64,000 nucleotides of DNA from Aquamicrobium sp. LC103 (GTDB lineage Bacteria > Pseudomonadota > Alphaproteobacteria > Rhizobiales > Rhizobiaceae). Position 1 is the first letter of the stretch; the number at the start of each line of letters is the position of its first letter. Positions 26,093 through 35,480 of the stretch are shown here, one piece after another. A program made the position numbers and the translations under genes. The notes beneath the pieces were generated by a model. The model had not been told where the DNA came from and did no database searches. It saw nothing but the letters and a program-made list of their open reading frames with translations. The stretch spans positions 186,001-250,000 of the forward strand of contig NZ_LBCQ02000005.1 of assembly GCF_001014615.2 (NCBI RefSeq). The letters run 5' to 3'.

Positions 26093-27538
26093 TCAAAGGG
26101 GATTTGTATACGCGGTTTTCGACGTGGTGAAGAACTCGCGCGCCGCACGCCCCTGTTCGCGAGGACCATAGCTCGAAGCTTTGCGGCCACCGAATGGAAC
26201 ATGATAGTCCACGCCCGCCGTCGGAAGGTTGACGAAGACCATGCCGGAAGTGGAACGGGTCTTGAAATCCTCCGCATGTTTCAGCGAGGTGGTGCAGATT
26301 CCCGACGAAAGGCCAAGATCGGAATCGTTTGCGATTGCCAGCGCCTCCTCATAGTCCGCCGCCTTCAGGACGCTGACGACCGGCCCGAAGATTTCCTCAC
26401 GTACATGGACCATGTCATTGGTGCAGTCCGCATAGACCGCCGGAGAGAGATAAAAGCCGCGCTGCGGGCGATCCAGGACATCGCCGCCGCAAAGTCGCCG
26501 GGCGCCTTCACCATCGGCGATCCCGATATAGCGCAGATTGACGCTCAACTGGCGCTCGTCCACCACCGGGCCGATCTGGCTTGCCGGATCGAGCGCATTG
26601 CCCACGACGAGCTTGCGCGCGCGGGCGGCCATGCCCTCGACGAGCGCATCGTAAATGCCGGGAGTGGCGATGATGCGGGTGTTGGAGGTGCAGCGCTGCC
26701 CCGTGGAGATGACCGATCCGCCAATGGCGCAGTCGACGGCGTTTTCCAGATTTGCATCGTCCAGAACGACGAGCGGGCTTTTGCCGCCCATTTCCTGCTG
26801 GATCTTGCCGCCGCGCTCCGCCACGAGGGTGCGGATGCCGCGCCCCGTCGCTTCCGAACCGGTGAAGGACACCGCGTTCACATCGGACGATCTGGCGATG
26901 ATGTCGCCCACCACGCTGCCCCGACCCATGACGAGATTGAAGACACCCGCAGGCAGGCCTGAACGCGACAGGATTTCCGCCAGGGCCCATCCACATGCCG
27001 GAGTGAGGTCGGCCGGCTTGAATACGACCGTGTTGCCGAATGCCAGCGCCGGCGCGATCTTCCAGGCCGGTATGGCGATGGGAAAGTTCCATGGCGTGAT
27101 GAGGCCGACGACGCCCACGGGCTCGTTGCGGACCTCGACGCGCACGCCGGGACGGATCGACGCGATCGCCAGGCCTTCGACCCGCAGCGCTTCCTGCGCA
27201 TAGAACTTGAAAAGCTGCGCGGCGCGCGTGACCTCTCCGATGCCTTCGGAGATGATCTTGCCTTCCTCGCGCGACAAGAGCGCACCGAGTTCCTCGCGAC
27301 GCGCCAGGAGTTCGACGCCGACCCGCTCGAGGATCTCGGCCCGCGACTGGGGCGAGGCAGCCGACCACGCCGGCAGTGCCGACTTCGCCGCAGCGATCGC
27401 GTCATGCGTCTGCTGCGCGGATGCCCGCGCGTAGAGCCCGACCAGATCGTCGAGATCCGAAGGGTTGCGGTTCTCGGAGAGATCACCGCTGCCGACCCAT
27501 TCGCCGGCGACGTAGTTGGATTTTTCCATGCTTGTCAT
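26093..27538 (-). CDS. Aldehyde dehydrogenase, semialdehyde-type
   Basis: This 481-residue aldehyde dehydrogenase has catalytic Cys283 (STGQRCTSNTR), Glu249 (EMGGKSP) and Asn151 (PWNFP). The GQRCTS and MGGKSP context resembles 2-oxoglutarate-semialdehyde and succinate-semialdehyde dehydrogenases. It lies 15 bases after the aminotransferase gene and is followed by a second, distinct aldehyde dehydrogenase. Two such enzymes after one transaminase suit a diamine pathway in which aldehydes form twice. The start could also be the ATG three codons later. Confidence 0.9.
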   Translation of the reverse strand: MTSMEKSNYVAGEWVGSGDLSENRNPSDLDDLVGLYARASAQQTHDAIAAAKSALPAWSAASPQSRAEILERVGVELLARREELGALLSREEGKIISEGIGEVTRAAQLFKFYAQEALRVEGLAIASIRPGVRVEVRNEPVGVVGLITPWNFPIAIPAWKIAPALAFGNTVVFKPADLTPACGWALAEILSRSGLPAGVFNLVMGRGSVVGDIIARSSDVNAVSFTGSEATGRGIRTLVAERGGKIQQEMGGKSPLVVLDDANLENAVDCAIGGSVISTGQRCTSNTRIIATPGIYDALVEGMAARARKLVVGNALDPASQIGPVVDERQLSVNLRYIGIADGEGARRLCGGDVLDRPQRGFYLSPAVYADCTNDMVHVREEIFGPVVSVLKAADYEEALAIANDSDLGLSSGICTTSLKHAEDFKTRSTSGMVFVNLPTAGVDYHVPFGGRKASSYGPREQGRAAREFFTTSKTAYTNPL

Positions 27539-27553
27539 GTCAGTCGATCCGGT

Positions 27554-28933
27554 TCACGCCACGCCGATTTCCGTCTCGACCTCGCGCAGCGACTTCGCGA
27601 TGATCTCGAACATGTCGTCGGCTTGGGCCTGTGTGATAATCATCGGCGGGCAGAAAGCAACGGCATCGGTCATGTTGCGGGAGATCAGACCGTTGCGCTG
27701 CATCGCGGCATTCATCAGGCCGCCGAGCTGGCCGGGTGTCTCGACGGACTTGGCCTGCTTGTCGTTGACGAGCTCGATCGCCGCGATCAGGCCCACGCCG
27801 CGCACTTCGCCGACGAGCGGGCTGCTCTTCAGCTCTTCGAGGCGGCCGCGAAAATGTGCGCCGATATTGCGCGCATTGCTGACGAGATCGCGCTCCTTGA
27901 TGATCGCCAGGTTCTCGAGCGCGACCGCCGCACCCAGCGGATGGCCGCCGGCCGTGAAGCCGTGGCCGAACGTGCCGATGCGGCCGCTTTCCTCGGCGAT
28001 CGGGCCGAAGACGCGGTCGTTGACCATGATGGCCGAGAACGGCACGTAGCTCGACGTGATCTGCTTCGACATGACCATGATGTCGGGCCGGATGTCGTAG
28101 GTGACCGAGCCGAATATCTGCCCGGTCCGGCCGAAGCCGCAGATCACCTCGTCGGCCACGAACAGGATGTCGTATCTGGCGAGCACGGCCTGGATCTTCT
28201 CGAAATAGGTGGCTGGCGGGGTCACGACGCCGCCCGCGCCCATAACCGGCTCGGCGAAAAACGCCGCGATCGTGTCGGGACCTTCGCGCTGGATCAGCGC
28301 ATCCAGTTCCTCGGCGCAGCGCGTCGCGAAGGCTTCTTCGGTTTCGCCCGGCTTGGCGTCCTTCCAGTGATGCGGCGACAGCGTATGCAGGATGCGGTCG
28401 ATCGGCAGATCGAAGGAGCGATGATTGTTGGGCAGCCCCGTCAGGCTGGCGGAAGCGATGGTCACGCCGTGATAGCCGCGCTCGCGGGCGATGACCTTCT
28501 TCTTCTCGGGCTTGCCCATCGCGTTGGAGCGGTACCAGATCATCTTGAGGACGGTGTCGTTCGCTTCCGAGCCGGAATTCGTATAGAAGACCTTGCTCAT
28601 GGGCACGGGTGCGAGCGCAATCAGTTGCTCCGCCAGCTCGATGGCCGGGCCGTGGCTCTTGTGGCCGAAATTGTGATAGTAGGGCAGCTTCTGCGCCTGT
28701 TCGGTCAATGCCGTGATCAGGCGCTGTTCCTTGAAGCCGACACCGACGCTCCACAGACCGGCCAGGCCCTCGATATAGCGGCGGCCCTCATTGTCGAAGA
28801 CGTAGATGCCCTCGCCGTCCTCGATGATCATCGGGCCGACCTCCATGTGCCGCTCGGCATTGGTGTAGCCGTGGAAGTGATAGGCGATATCGCGGGCTTC
28901 GGCCGTCTGGTGGAAATTGGTCATGTCGTTCAT
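27554..28933 (-). CDS. Class III pyridoxal-phosphate aminotransferase (omega-transaminase type)
   Basis: This 459-residue class III aminotransferase has the cofactor lysine at residue 290 (MSKQITSSY), the aspartate pair motif ADEVICGFGRTG (Asp261), and NSGSEANDT near residue 119. Proteins of this subgroup transaminate omega-amino acids or diamines (putrescine, beta-alanine, taurine) with pyruvate or 2-oxoglutarate. The two downstream aldehyde dehydrogenases would oxidize the aldehyde formed. The LhgO gene lies 86 bases upstream on the same strand. Confidence 0.93.
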   Translation of the reverse strand: MNDMTNFHQTAEARDIAYHFHGYTNAERHMEVGPMIIEDGEGIYVFDNEGRRYIEGLAGLWSVGVGFKEQRLITALTEQAQKLPYYHNFGHKSHGPAIELAEQLIALAPVPMSKVFYTNSGSEANDTVLKMIWYRSNAMGKPEKKKVIARERGYHGVTIASASLTGLPNNHRSFDLPIDRILHTLSPHHWKDAKPGETEEAFATRCAEELDALIQREGPDTIAAFFAEPVMGAGGVVTPPATYFEKIQAVLARYDILFVADEVICGFGRTGQIFGSVTYDIRPDIMVMSKQITSSYVPFSAIMVNDRVFGPIAEESGRIGTFGHGFTAGGHPLGAAVALENLAIIKERDLVSNARNIGAHFRGRLEELKSSPLVGEVRGVGLIAAIELVNDKQAKSVETPGQLGGLMNAAMQRNGLISRNMTDAVAFCPPMIITQAQADDMFEIIAKSLREVETEIGVA

Positions 28934-29019
28934 CGTTTGAAACCTTGCATGTTCGCCGGTCCGTCGATGGCCGGCTGTTCGTGTCGGGTACGGCGCTTCC
29001 TGCGCCGGGCGGTGGCCGT

Positions 29020-30222
29020 TCAGCTCGAAATCTTCTGCAGGATCTGTTCTCCGATTTCCGCTCCGATGGGAAAGGCCGAAGTGGCGGCGGGCGAAGGGGC
29101 ATTGCAGACATGGATCGTGCGGGCCGTCTGGCGCAGCAGGAAATCGTCGATCATCTTGCCGTCGCGGCTCACGGCCTGCGCGCGTATTCCCGGCGGGTAA
29201 GCCTCCAGGTCATCCAGCGTCAGCGCCGGGCAGTAGCGGCGGCAGCGTTCCAGATAGACGCGGCGCGACAGCGTGCCGTGCAATTCGTGCAGACCTGGCC
29301 GCACCGAGCGCGACATGAGCTTCCAGAAACCGGGAAATGCCAAGCTGCGTGCCAGGTCGGCCATGGCGACGCCGTTGCGCTCGTAGGTTTCGCGGCCGAA
29401 GGAGAAGACCGCGTTCGGCCCGACGGTCGTGTAGCCGCCGATCATCTTGGTGAGATGGACGCCGAGAAAGGGCAGGGACGGGTCGGGAACCGGATAGATA
29501 AGATGCCGCACCAGCGCGCCTGCCGTCTGCGACAGGCGGAAATACTCGCCCCGGAACGGGATGATGCGGAAATCGTCGGCCAGCCCCGACATCTCCGCTA
29601 TGCGGTCGGCCTGCAGGCCGCAGCACGCGACGACCATCGCGCCCGCAATATCGCCCGCGTCCGTCTCGACGGTCACTTCACCAGATGTCTCGCGCAATCC
29701 CGTGACGGAGGTTCCAAAGCGGAACTCGACGCCCTCGGCCGAGAGACGGTCGCGAAGCACGCGGCAGATTTGACCGTAGTCGACGATGCCGCTGGCGGGG
29801 CTTAAAATGGCGCGTAGCCCGGTCACGTTGGGCTCGATCTCGGTCATCTCGGCCGCATCGACCATGCGGATGTCGAGGCCATTCGTCTCGGCCCTCTGGC
29901 GCAGATTGTCCAGCGCGGCGAGCTCGCTGTCGTCGGTCGCTACGATCAGCTTGCCGCAATCGTCGAACGGAATGCCGTTCTCCTGGCAGAAGCGCTTCGT
30001 CGCGTCGGCTCCAGCCTTGCAGAGACGCGACTTCAGGCTGCCTGGCGCGTAGTAGATACCTGCGTGGATGACGCCGGAATTATGGCCCGTCTGATGCTTG
30101 CCCGGCGCATCTTCCTTTTCGAGCACCACGATCCGCATGCCGGGGCGCGCGCGCTTCAGATAGTGCGTGGTGGCAAGGCCAACGATACCCGCTCCGATTA
30201 CGATGATGTCAGATCTTGCCAC
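29020..30222 (-). CDS. lhgO: L-2-hydroxyglutarate oxidase
   Basis: This 400-residue FAD-dependent oxidase of the DAO fold has the N-terminal dinucleotide motif VIGAGIVGLAT (residues 8-18). It also has the LhgO signature HQTGHNSGVIHAGIYY near residues 43-58 and a length usual for LhgO/YgaF. The enzyme oxidizes L-2-hydroxyglutarate to 2-oxoglutarate at the membrane, feeding electrons to quinone. In the lysine-cadaverine-glutarate route it follows glutarate hydroxylase (GlaH/CsiD), which is not in the window. Its neighbours, a transaminase and two aldehyde dehydrogenases, fit that route. It is divergent from the LysR gene at 30317. Confidence 0.92.
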   Translation of the reverse strand: MARSDIIVIGAGIVGLATTHYLKRARPGMRIVVLEKEDAPGKHQTGHNSGVIHAGIYYAPGSLKSRLCKAGADATKRFCQENGIPFDDCGKLIVATDDSELAALDNLRQRAETNGLDIRMVDAAEMTEIEPNVTGLRAILSPASGIVDYGQICRVLRDRLSAEGVEFRFGTSVTGLRETSGEVTVETDAGDIAGAMVVACCGLQADRIAEMSGLADDFRIIPFRGEYFRLSQTAGALVRHLIYPVPDPSLPFLGVHLTKMIGGYTTVGPNAVFSFGRETYERNGVAMADLARSLAFPGFWKLMSRSVRPGLHELHGTLSRRVYLERCRRYCPALTLDDLEAYPPGIRAQAVSRDGKMIDDFLLRQTARTIHVCNAPSPAATSAFPIGAEIGEQILQKISS

Positions 30223-30316
30223 GCAGTCTTCGTTTCCGTCAGGATTTTGGAAGCCTTCAGCTAATCAATCCGCCGAAGAAGTTCGATACCAGAGTGCTTG
30301 ACGTCGGTTTGACGAT

Positions 30317-31285
30317 TTGAAAACTATCGCGCTTGCTGACCTGGAGCCGATTTTGACGCAGCCTTTCAAACCCTTTCGTGGCAACCCCTCGGACGCCGAC
30401 ATAGCACGCTTGCGTGAATTCGTCGAAATCGTCGCCGCCGGAGGCGTCACCGCGGCCCAGGCGCGCCTCGGAAAGGGCAAGTCTGCGATCAGCCTCGGCC
30501 TTACGCGCCTGGAAGAGCGTCTGGGTCTGCGCTTGTGCGAGCGTGGCCGATCCGGTTTCCGGCTCACGGAGCAGGGGCATCTGGTGCATTCGGCGGCTGT
30601 TCAACTGCTCAACGAGATAGGCCGGTTCAGTGATTTTGTCGGCGCGGCGACGCGGCGTCTGGAAGACGAGATCACGATGCTGACCGATGACAGCTTCGTG
30701 TTCGAGTTTGCCGATCCACTGGCGCGCGCGATCGCGCGCATCAGCGATCGTTATCCTGATCTGAAACTGAACATCCGCATGACCTCTCCCGATCAGGTCT
30801 ATGCATCGGTCCTGGAAGGATCGGCCGATCTCGGGTTCACCGCACTGATCCGCCACAGTGATGCGCTCGACGTCACTTCCGTATGCGCCGAGCGGATGGG
30901 GATATTCTGCGGTCGCGACCATCCTCTGTTCGGCCGCGACGATGCGACGCTGAGCTATGAAGAGTTGCGCCAGCATGGCTTTGTGGCCGCTGAGGTCACG
31001 CAGGAGGCGGCGTTCTCGGAATTCGTCCGCGGCTTGACGATCAAGGCGGTGGCGCCAACGATCCTGTCGCGAATGATCATGATATTGTCTTCACGCTATC
31101 TCGGAATGGTCCCGATCGAATTCGCCCGGTACTGGGTCGAAAGGGGGGCAATTCGGGAATTGCAGATCAGCGGCGGCCGGACCGCGAACATGTGTTATCT
31201 CATCCATCGCAAGGCCAGGCCCCTCGGCCTGGGAAGCACCATATTCCGCGGCATTCTGATCGACGAGCTGCTCGTCGATCAATGA
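30317..31285 (+). CDS. LysR-family transcriptional regulator
   Basis: This protein of about 322 residues has a LysR helix-turn-helix (from about residue 28: IARLREFVEIVAAGGVTAAQARL, then KSAISLGLTRLEERLG) and a C-terminal effector domain. The N-terminal extension before the helix-turn-helix is longer than usual. TTG 30317 and TTG 30353 are the only nearby starts and neither has a good ribosome site, so the start is uncertain. It diverges from lhgO with 94 bases between, and is the natural candidate to control the lhgO-aminotransferase-dehydrogenase genes. Confidence 0.85.
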   Translation: MKTIALADLEPILTQPFKPFRGNPSDADIARLREFVEIVAAGGVTAAQARLGKGKSAISLGLTRLEERLGLRLCERGRSGFRLTEQGHLVHSAAVQLLNEIGRFSDFVGAATRRLEDEITMLTDDSFVFEFADPLARAIARISDRYPDLKLNIRMTSPDQVYASVLEGSADLGFTALIRHSDALDVTSVCAERMGIFCGRDHPLFGRDDATLSYEELRQHGFVAAEVTQEAAFSEFVRGLTIKAVAPTILSRMIMILSSRYLGMVPIEFARYWVERGAIRELQISGGRTANMCYLIHRKARPLGLGSTIFRGILIDELLVDQ

Positions 31286-31339
31286 CGCGATGCGCGATCC
31301 GGCTTTAGCGAAACGCTGCGGCCATGAAAAAGGCGTCCT

Positions 31340-31960
31340 TTAACCCGCCGGCATCGTTTTTATCATCGAGGGTCGCCGGGAGGTGGCCTCAAACCATGAA
31401 GCGAGGCGTGGATTGCCGCTGCGCCAATCCTTGTCGGCAAAGCGGAAATCGAGATAGCCGAGCGCGCACGCCACCGCGACGGCGCCGGCGTGGAAATCGC
31501 CGCTGATGGCATCGATCCAGCGGTTTTCGAGATCGTTCAGGCCGGAATCGATCTTCTCCATCTGCCCATTGTACCAGTCGTCCCATTGCAGTTCGGCGGG
31601 GCGCATCACGCGTTCGTAACGGCAGAGCAGCGCGGCATCCAGGATCGAATCGGCGAGCGCTTCCAACGTGAGAACGGTGAAACGCCGCGTGTCCTGCGGA
31701 TAGAGCGAAGCGCCGCCGCCCGGCAGGGAATCGACATAGAGACAGATCACGCGGGAATCGAAGAGCGGGGTTCCGTCCTCGAGGATGGCGCTCGGGACTT
31801 TTCCCGAAGGGTTGTGAACGACGATCGTTTGGTCGCGCTTGACCGGCCCCGCGGCGGAGGGAAGCGGCTCGATGCGATCCTCGACGCCGCGTTCCATCGC
31901 GACGACCAATACCTTGCGGACGAAGGGGGAGGCGGGGGAATGGAAGAGACGGACGGTCAC
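31340..31960 (-). CDS. Glutathione S-transferase family protein
   Basis: This 206-residue protein has an N-terminal thioredoxin-like domain (residues 1-78, with LFHSPASPFVRKVLV, NPSGKVPSAIL and DSRVICLYVD marking the glutathione site) and a C-terminal helical domain. It starts at a GTG overlapping the GntR stop (GTGA), so it is co-translated with the regulator. Its role could be detoxification or a glutathione-dependent step linked to the TRAP operon across the divergent promoter. Confidence 0.88.
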   Translation of the reverse strand: MTVRLFHSPASPFVRKVLVVAMERGVEDRIEPLPSAAGPVKRDQTIVVHNPSGKVPSAILEDGTPLFDSRVICLYVDSLPGGGASLYPQDTRRFTVLTLEALADSILDAALLCRYERVMRPAELQWDDWYNGQMEKIDSGLNDLENRWIDAISGDFHAGAVAVACALGYLDFRFADKDWRSGNPRLASWFEATSRRPSMIKTMPAG

Positions 31961-32730
31961 GTGGTTTTCCTTTTTCTGGATTTGGACTTTCGGCGGCTGT
32001 CTTCGCTGTCTTCCGCGTCGACCGGCACGCGCAGGAATTCGTCCGGATGCGATTTCAGGCGATTGATCAGGTGCTCGCCGGCAAAGGCGATGTGCTCGTA
32101 CATGATCCCGCCGGCGCGCTGGGCATCGCGATCGGCAAGCGCCTTTGCGATGCGATGATGGTCGTCATGCGAGCGGTGGATGATCTCGTAGCTGTCCCAC
32201 ATGATGATGCGGTCGGAGGCCAGGGGGACACTGTGCAGTTGATGCACGAAATCGGCGACCCACCTGCTGCCCGAGGCGTTGAGGATCGTCGTGTGGAAAT
32301 CGACGTTCATCTGGCGGTAGGGCGTCAGCGCTTCCTCCTGGAGGTTGCCGCAGGCGATCAGCCTGTCACCTTCCTCCACCAGCCGAAGCAGCTTGTCGAT
32401 GTCTTCGTGACTGATCGAGGCGGCTGCCATGCGGCATGCCAGCGCCTCCAGTTCGCCGCGAATGCGGAAAGCGTCCTTCATCTCGGCGATCGAAAACTCG
32501 CGCACCCGAAATCCGCGATTGGATTCGTAGCGGACGAGACCCGTCTGCGAAAGCGTTGCCAGCGCGGTGCGTAGCGGCGTGCGCGAGACCCCCAGCATCT
32601 CCGCAAGTCGATCCTGATGCAGCCGTTCTCCCGGAGCGAATTTCCCAGCGAGAATGTGCTCTCGCAGCATGGCGAGAACATGCTCCGAACTCGTCGCATC
32701 GGCGTGATCGTTCGCTGATCGTTGATCCAC
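31957..32730 (-). CDS. GntR-family (FCD) transcriptional regulator
   Basis: This 257-residue regulator has an N-terminal GntR winged helix (LHQDRLAEMLGVSRTPLRTALATL) and a C-terminal FCD ligand-binding domain with HTTILNASGS and HHRIAKAL metal/ligand-region histidines. An AAGGAG site 5 bases before GTG 32730 decides the start; an upstream ATG at 32769 lacks one. The C-terminus is rich in lysine, arginine and serine (DSRRKSKSRKRKTT), an unusual basic tail. It diverges from the TRAP-transporter operon and should regulate it. Confidence 0.9.
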   Translation of the reverse strand: MDQRSANDHADATSSEHVLAMLREHILAGKFAPGERLHQDRLAEMLGVSRTPLRTALATLSQTGLVRYESNRGFRVREFSIAEMKDAFRIRGELEALACRMAAASISHEDIDKLLRLVEEGDRLIACGNLQEEALTPYRQMNVDFHTTILNASGSRWVADFVHQLHSVPLASDRIIMWDSYEIIHRSHDDHHRIAKALADRDAQRAGGIMYEHIAFAGEHLINRLKSHPDEFLRVPVDAEDSEDSRRKSKSRKRKTT

Positions 32731-32780
32731 GGAAACTCCTTTTCGCTGACGGCGCGTTTCTGAGTGCATACTAAGAATTT

Positions 32781-32857
32781 ATCCAAAATAGCGCAATAGC
32801 CATCGAATCAGGTTTACAGAGCGCAGGTTTTGTGTTCATTTTCGCGCCGTTTTGGAT
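32781..32857. promoter_or_regulatory. Widely spaced inverted repeat between GntR and TRAP operon
   Basis: Arms of 14 bases, ATCCAAAATAGCGC (32781-32794) and GCGCCGTTTTGGAT (32844-32857), are complementary at 12 positions and lie 49 bases apart between the divergent genes. They may be paired half-operators for the GntR protein that allow looping or two-promoter control. Binding is not shown. Confidence 0.45.
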
Positions 32858-32873
32858 TGGGAGCAGAAACTTC

Positions 32874-33629
32874 ATGAATGATATGTGCCTCGTCACGGGC
32901 GCAGCCGGCGGCATTGGCAGGGCCATAACGCGACGCCTGGCGCGCGACGGTTTTCGTGTTCTCGCCGCCGATCTCGATCTCGCGGCCGCCGAGCAGATCG
33001 TCGTAGGCCTGGAAGGCGACGGTCATCGCGCAGCTAGGCTCGACGTGACCGATGAGGGTGCAGTGGCGGATCTCTTCGCCGCCGCCGGCGACGACGGGGA
33101 GATTGCATCCGTCATTGCCGCGGCAGGTATTCTCCTGTTCGCGCCGAATGGCGAGCGTCCACCGATCACGGACATCAAGCTCGAAGATTGGGAGCTCACG
33201 CAGCGCGTCAACAGCACCGGCACGTTCCTGCTATTGCGCGAATATCTGCGCGCCCGGACGGTGCGTCCGGTCCCCGCCGGTCGCTTCGTGGGCTTTTCCT
33301 CGGTGGCTGCCCAACTCGGGGGATACCGCTCCAGCGCGGCATACATCGCCAGCAAGAACGCGGTTCTCGGTCTGATCAAGGCAGGCGCGCGTGAAGCCGC
33401 GCCACTGGGCATCACCGTCAACGCCGTCGCGCCGGGCCTGATCGACGCGCCGATGCTGCGCCTGTCGCTTCCGCCGGAGCAGGACGGAGCGGTGTCCGCC
33501 GCCATTCCGCTGGGCCGCATCGGAACGCCGGAAGACGTGGCCGGCGCGGTGTCGTTCCTGTTGGGAAGCGATGCCGCCTACCTCACCGGCGCGGTGATCG
33601 ACGTCAATGGCGGCTACCGGATGCAATAG
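32874..33629 (+). CDS. Short-chain dehydrogenase/reductase
   Basis: This 251-residue classical SDR has the nucleotide motif TGAAGGIG (residues 8-15) and the catalytic Tyr157-x3-Lys161 with Ser143 ahead. The usual NNAG is AAAG here. ATG 32874 has a GGGAG site upstream; an earlier in-frame start adds 14 non-conserved residues. It is the first gene of the TRAP operon and probably oxidizes a hydroxy group on the imported compound. Confidence 0.92.
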   Translation: MNDMCLVTGAAGGIGRAITRRLARDGFRVLAADLDLAAAEQIVVGLEGDGHRAARLDVTDEGAVADLFAAAGDDGEIASVIAAAGILLFAPNGERPPITDIKLEDWELTQRVNSTGTFLLLREYLRARTVRPVPAGRFVGFSSVAAQLGGYRSSAAYIASKNAVLGLIKAGAREAAPLGITVNAVAPGLIDAPMLRLSLPPEQDGAVSAAIPLGRIGTPEDVAGAVSFLLGSDAAYLTGAVIDVNGGYRMQ

Positions 33630-33656
33630 GCCGCCGAAACCAGGGAGGAGAAGGCA

Positions 33657-34166
33657 ATGGTTGGGCTCGTACGCTTCTTGACCAATGCATTGGCGCTGGT
33701 GGCCGGATTGGCCATGGCGCTGATGATGCTGCACGTGATGGCCGACGTCGTCGGCAAATATGTCTTCAACCAGCCGGTGCCCAGCACCGCCGAAGTGGTC
33801 GCCAATTATTACATGATCGCGGGCGTGTTCCTGCCGCTTGCCTGGGTGGAGGCGACCAATGGCTCGATCGTGGTGGAACTCATCTACGATCTCGTTCCGC
33901 AAAAGGCGCGCAAGGCGATGCTCGTCATCGCCGATCTGTGCTCGGCCCTGTTCTACGGCGGCCTCGGCTGGTTCTCGTGGGACGTGGCGATGCGCGCATA
34001 CCGGATCAACGAGACCCTGGACGGCATCTGGCGCGTCGTCATCTGGCCGGCAAAGTTCATGCTGCCGCTTGGCCTGGCGCTTGCCGTGGCCGTGCTGGTC
34101 CTTCGCCTTGCAACGGGCTCGAGAGCCGACATCACCGATCCGGCTTCGGCCGCGGAAAAGTACTGA
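33657..34166 (+). CDS. TRAP transporter small membrane subunit (DctQ type)
   Basis: This 169-residue protein has four predicted membrane helices (about residues 8-30, 47-65, 88-108 and 130-150) and the DctQ pattern DVVGKYVFNQPVPSTAEV. A GGGAGGAG ribosome site precedes the ATG. It pairs with the large subunit encoded nine bases downstream to form the TRAP importer. Confidence 0.9.
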   Translation: MVGLVRFLTNALALVAGLAMALMMLHVMADVVGKYVFNQPVPSTAEVVANYYMIAGVFLPLAWVEATNGSIVVELIYDLVPQKARKAMLVIADLCSALFYGGLGWFSWDVAMRAYRINETLDGIWRVVIWPAKFMLPLGLALAVAVLVLRLATGSRADITDPASAAEKY

Positions 34167-34175
34167 GGCGTCGAA

Positions 34176-35480
34176 ATGGAAAGAATCGAGATAGGTTTCA
34201 TGGGCCTGGCCGCGGTGCTCGGCCTCATCGGCCTACGGGTTCCGATCGGCGTGGCGATGGGTGGCACGGCTTTCGTCGGCATATTCCTGATGATGGGGCT
34301 GAAGCCGGCGATCGGCATCGCCAAGGGCATTCCCTACAATCTTATCGGCGACTGGAATCTGTCGGCCGTGCCGATGTTCCTGCTGATGGGGTTCATCGCC
34401 GTGGAGGCGGGGCTGACGCGCGGCCTCTTCGGTGCCGCGCGCATTTTCCTCGCCCGCATTCCGGGCGGGCTTGCTTCATCCACCGTGCTTGCCAGCGCGC
34501 TTTTCGCGTCCGCCAGCGGCTCGAGCGTGGCAACCGCCGCGGCGTTCTCGCGCATCGCCGTGCCCGAAATGCTGCGGGCGAACTATCAGCCTGGCCTTGC
34601 CACCAGTTCGGTGGCCGCTGCCGGAACGCTTGGATCCCTCATTCCGCCGAGCGTCTTGATGATCGTCTTCGGCTTGCTGATGGACGTGTCGATCAGCCAG
34701 CTCTTCATTGCCGGCATCATCCCCGGGATCCTCACTGCGGTGATGTTCATACTGATGATCACCGTACGATGCTGGCTCAATCCGGAACTCGCGCCGGCCG
34801 CCAAAATCGATATCTCGGCGGAGGAGAAACGGGCACTGCTGATCGATGCCTGGCCGCTTCCGGTTCTGATCGCCGGGGTGATGGGCGGTATCTTCGCCGG
34901 CATGTTCACCGCCACGGAAGCCGGCGCGGTGGGCGCTTTCCTTGCCTGCGTGATCGCGCTTTTGCGCGGTCGGCTTACCGTCAAGGTCCTGCGCAAGGCG
35001 CTGGTCGACACGGCGGCTGGTACGTCCTCGATCTTCATCATCGTGGTAGGCGCGGCACTGTTCGCCCGTTTCGTGGCGCTGGCGACGATACCCAATTGGG
35101 TAATGGGCTTCTTCGACGGTTACGGCACGCTGACGGTGATCATCATGATCTGCGGGCTTTTCCTGCTGCTGGGCGCGGTCCTGGAAAGCATTTCCATCAT
35201 GCTCCTGACGCTGCCTGTGCTGGCGCCGCTGCTGGGCGTGCATGGTGTCGACATGATCTGGTTCGGCATTCTGACCATCAAGCTCCTTGAGATCGGTCTG
35301 GTGACGCCGCCCGTGGGCATGAATGTGTTCGTCATCAAATCGGCGATGGGCTCACGGGTTTCGCTCGGCACGATCTTCAAGGGCGTCACCTGGTTCATCG
35401 TGACAGACCTGGTGACGCTCGCGCTGCTGATCGCCTTTCCGATCATAACCACCTGGCTTCCGAGCCTGATGGCTCGATGA
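34176..35480 (+). CDS. TRAP transporter large membrane subunit (DctM type)
   Basis: This 434-residue integral membrane protein has about 11-12 helices. Landmarks of DctM are SASGSSVATAAAFSR near residue 110, the GTLGSLIPPSVLMIV segment, and a C-terminal ITPPVGMNVFV-like sequence (VTPPVGMNVFVIKS). It is the sodium-coupled transport unit of the TRAP system, working with the binding protein at 35563. Confidence 0.93.
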   Translation: MERIEIGFMGLAAVLGLIGLRVPIGVAMGGTAFVGIFLMMGLKPAIGIAKGIPYNLIGDWNLSAVPMFLLMGFIAVEAGLTRGLFGAARIFLARIPGGLASSTVLASALFASASGSSVATAAAFSRIAVPEMLRANYQPGLATSSVAAAGTLGSLIPPSVLMIVFGLLMDVSISQLFIAGIIPGILTAVMFILMITVRCWLNPELAPAAKIDISAEEKRALLIDAWPLPVLIAGVMGGIFAGMFTATEAGAVGAFLACVIALLRGRLTVKVLRKALVDTAAGTSSIFIIVVGAALFARFVALATIPNWVMGFFDGYGTLTVIIMICGLFLLLGAVLESISIMLLTLPVLAPLLGVHGVDMIWFGILTIKLLEIGLVTPPVGMNVFVIKSAMGSRVSLGTIFKGVTWFIVTDLVTLALLIAFPIITTWLPSLMAR

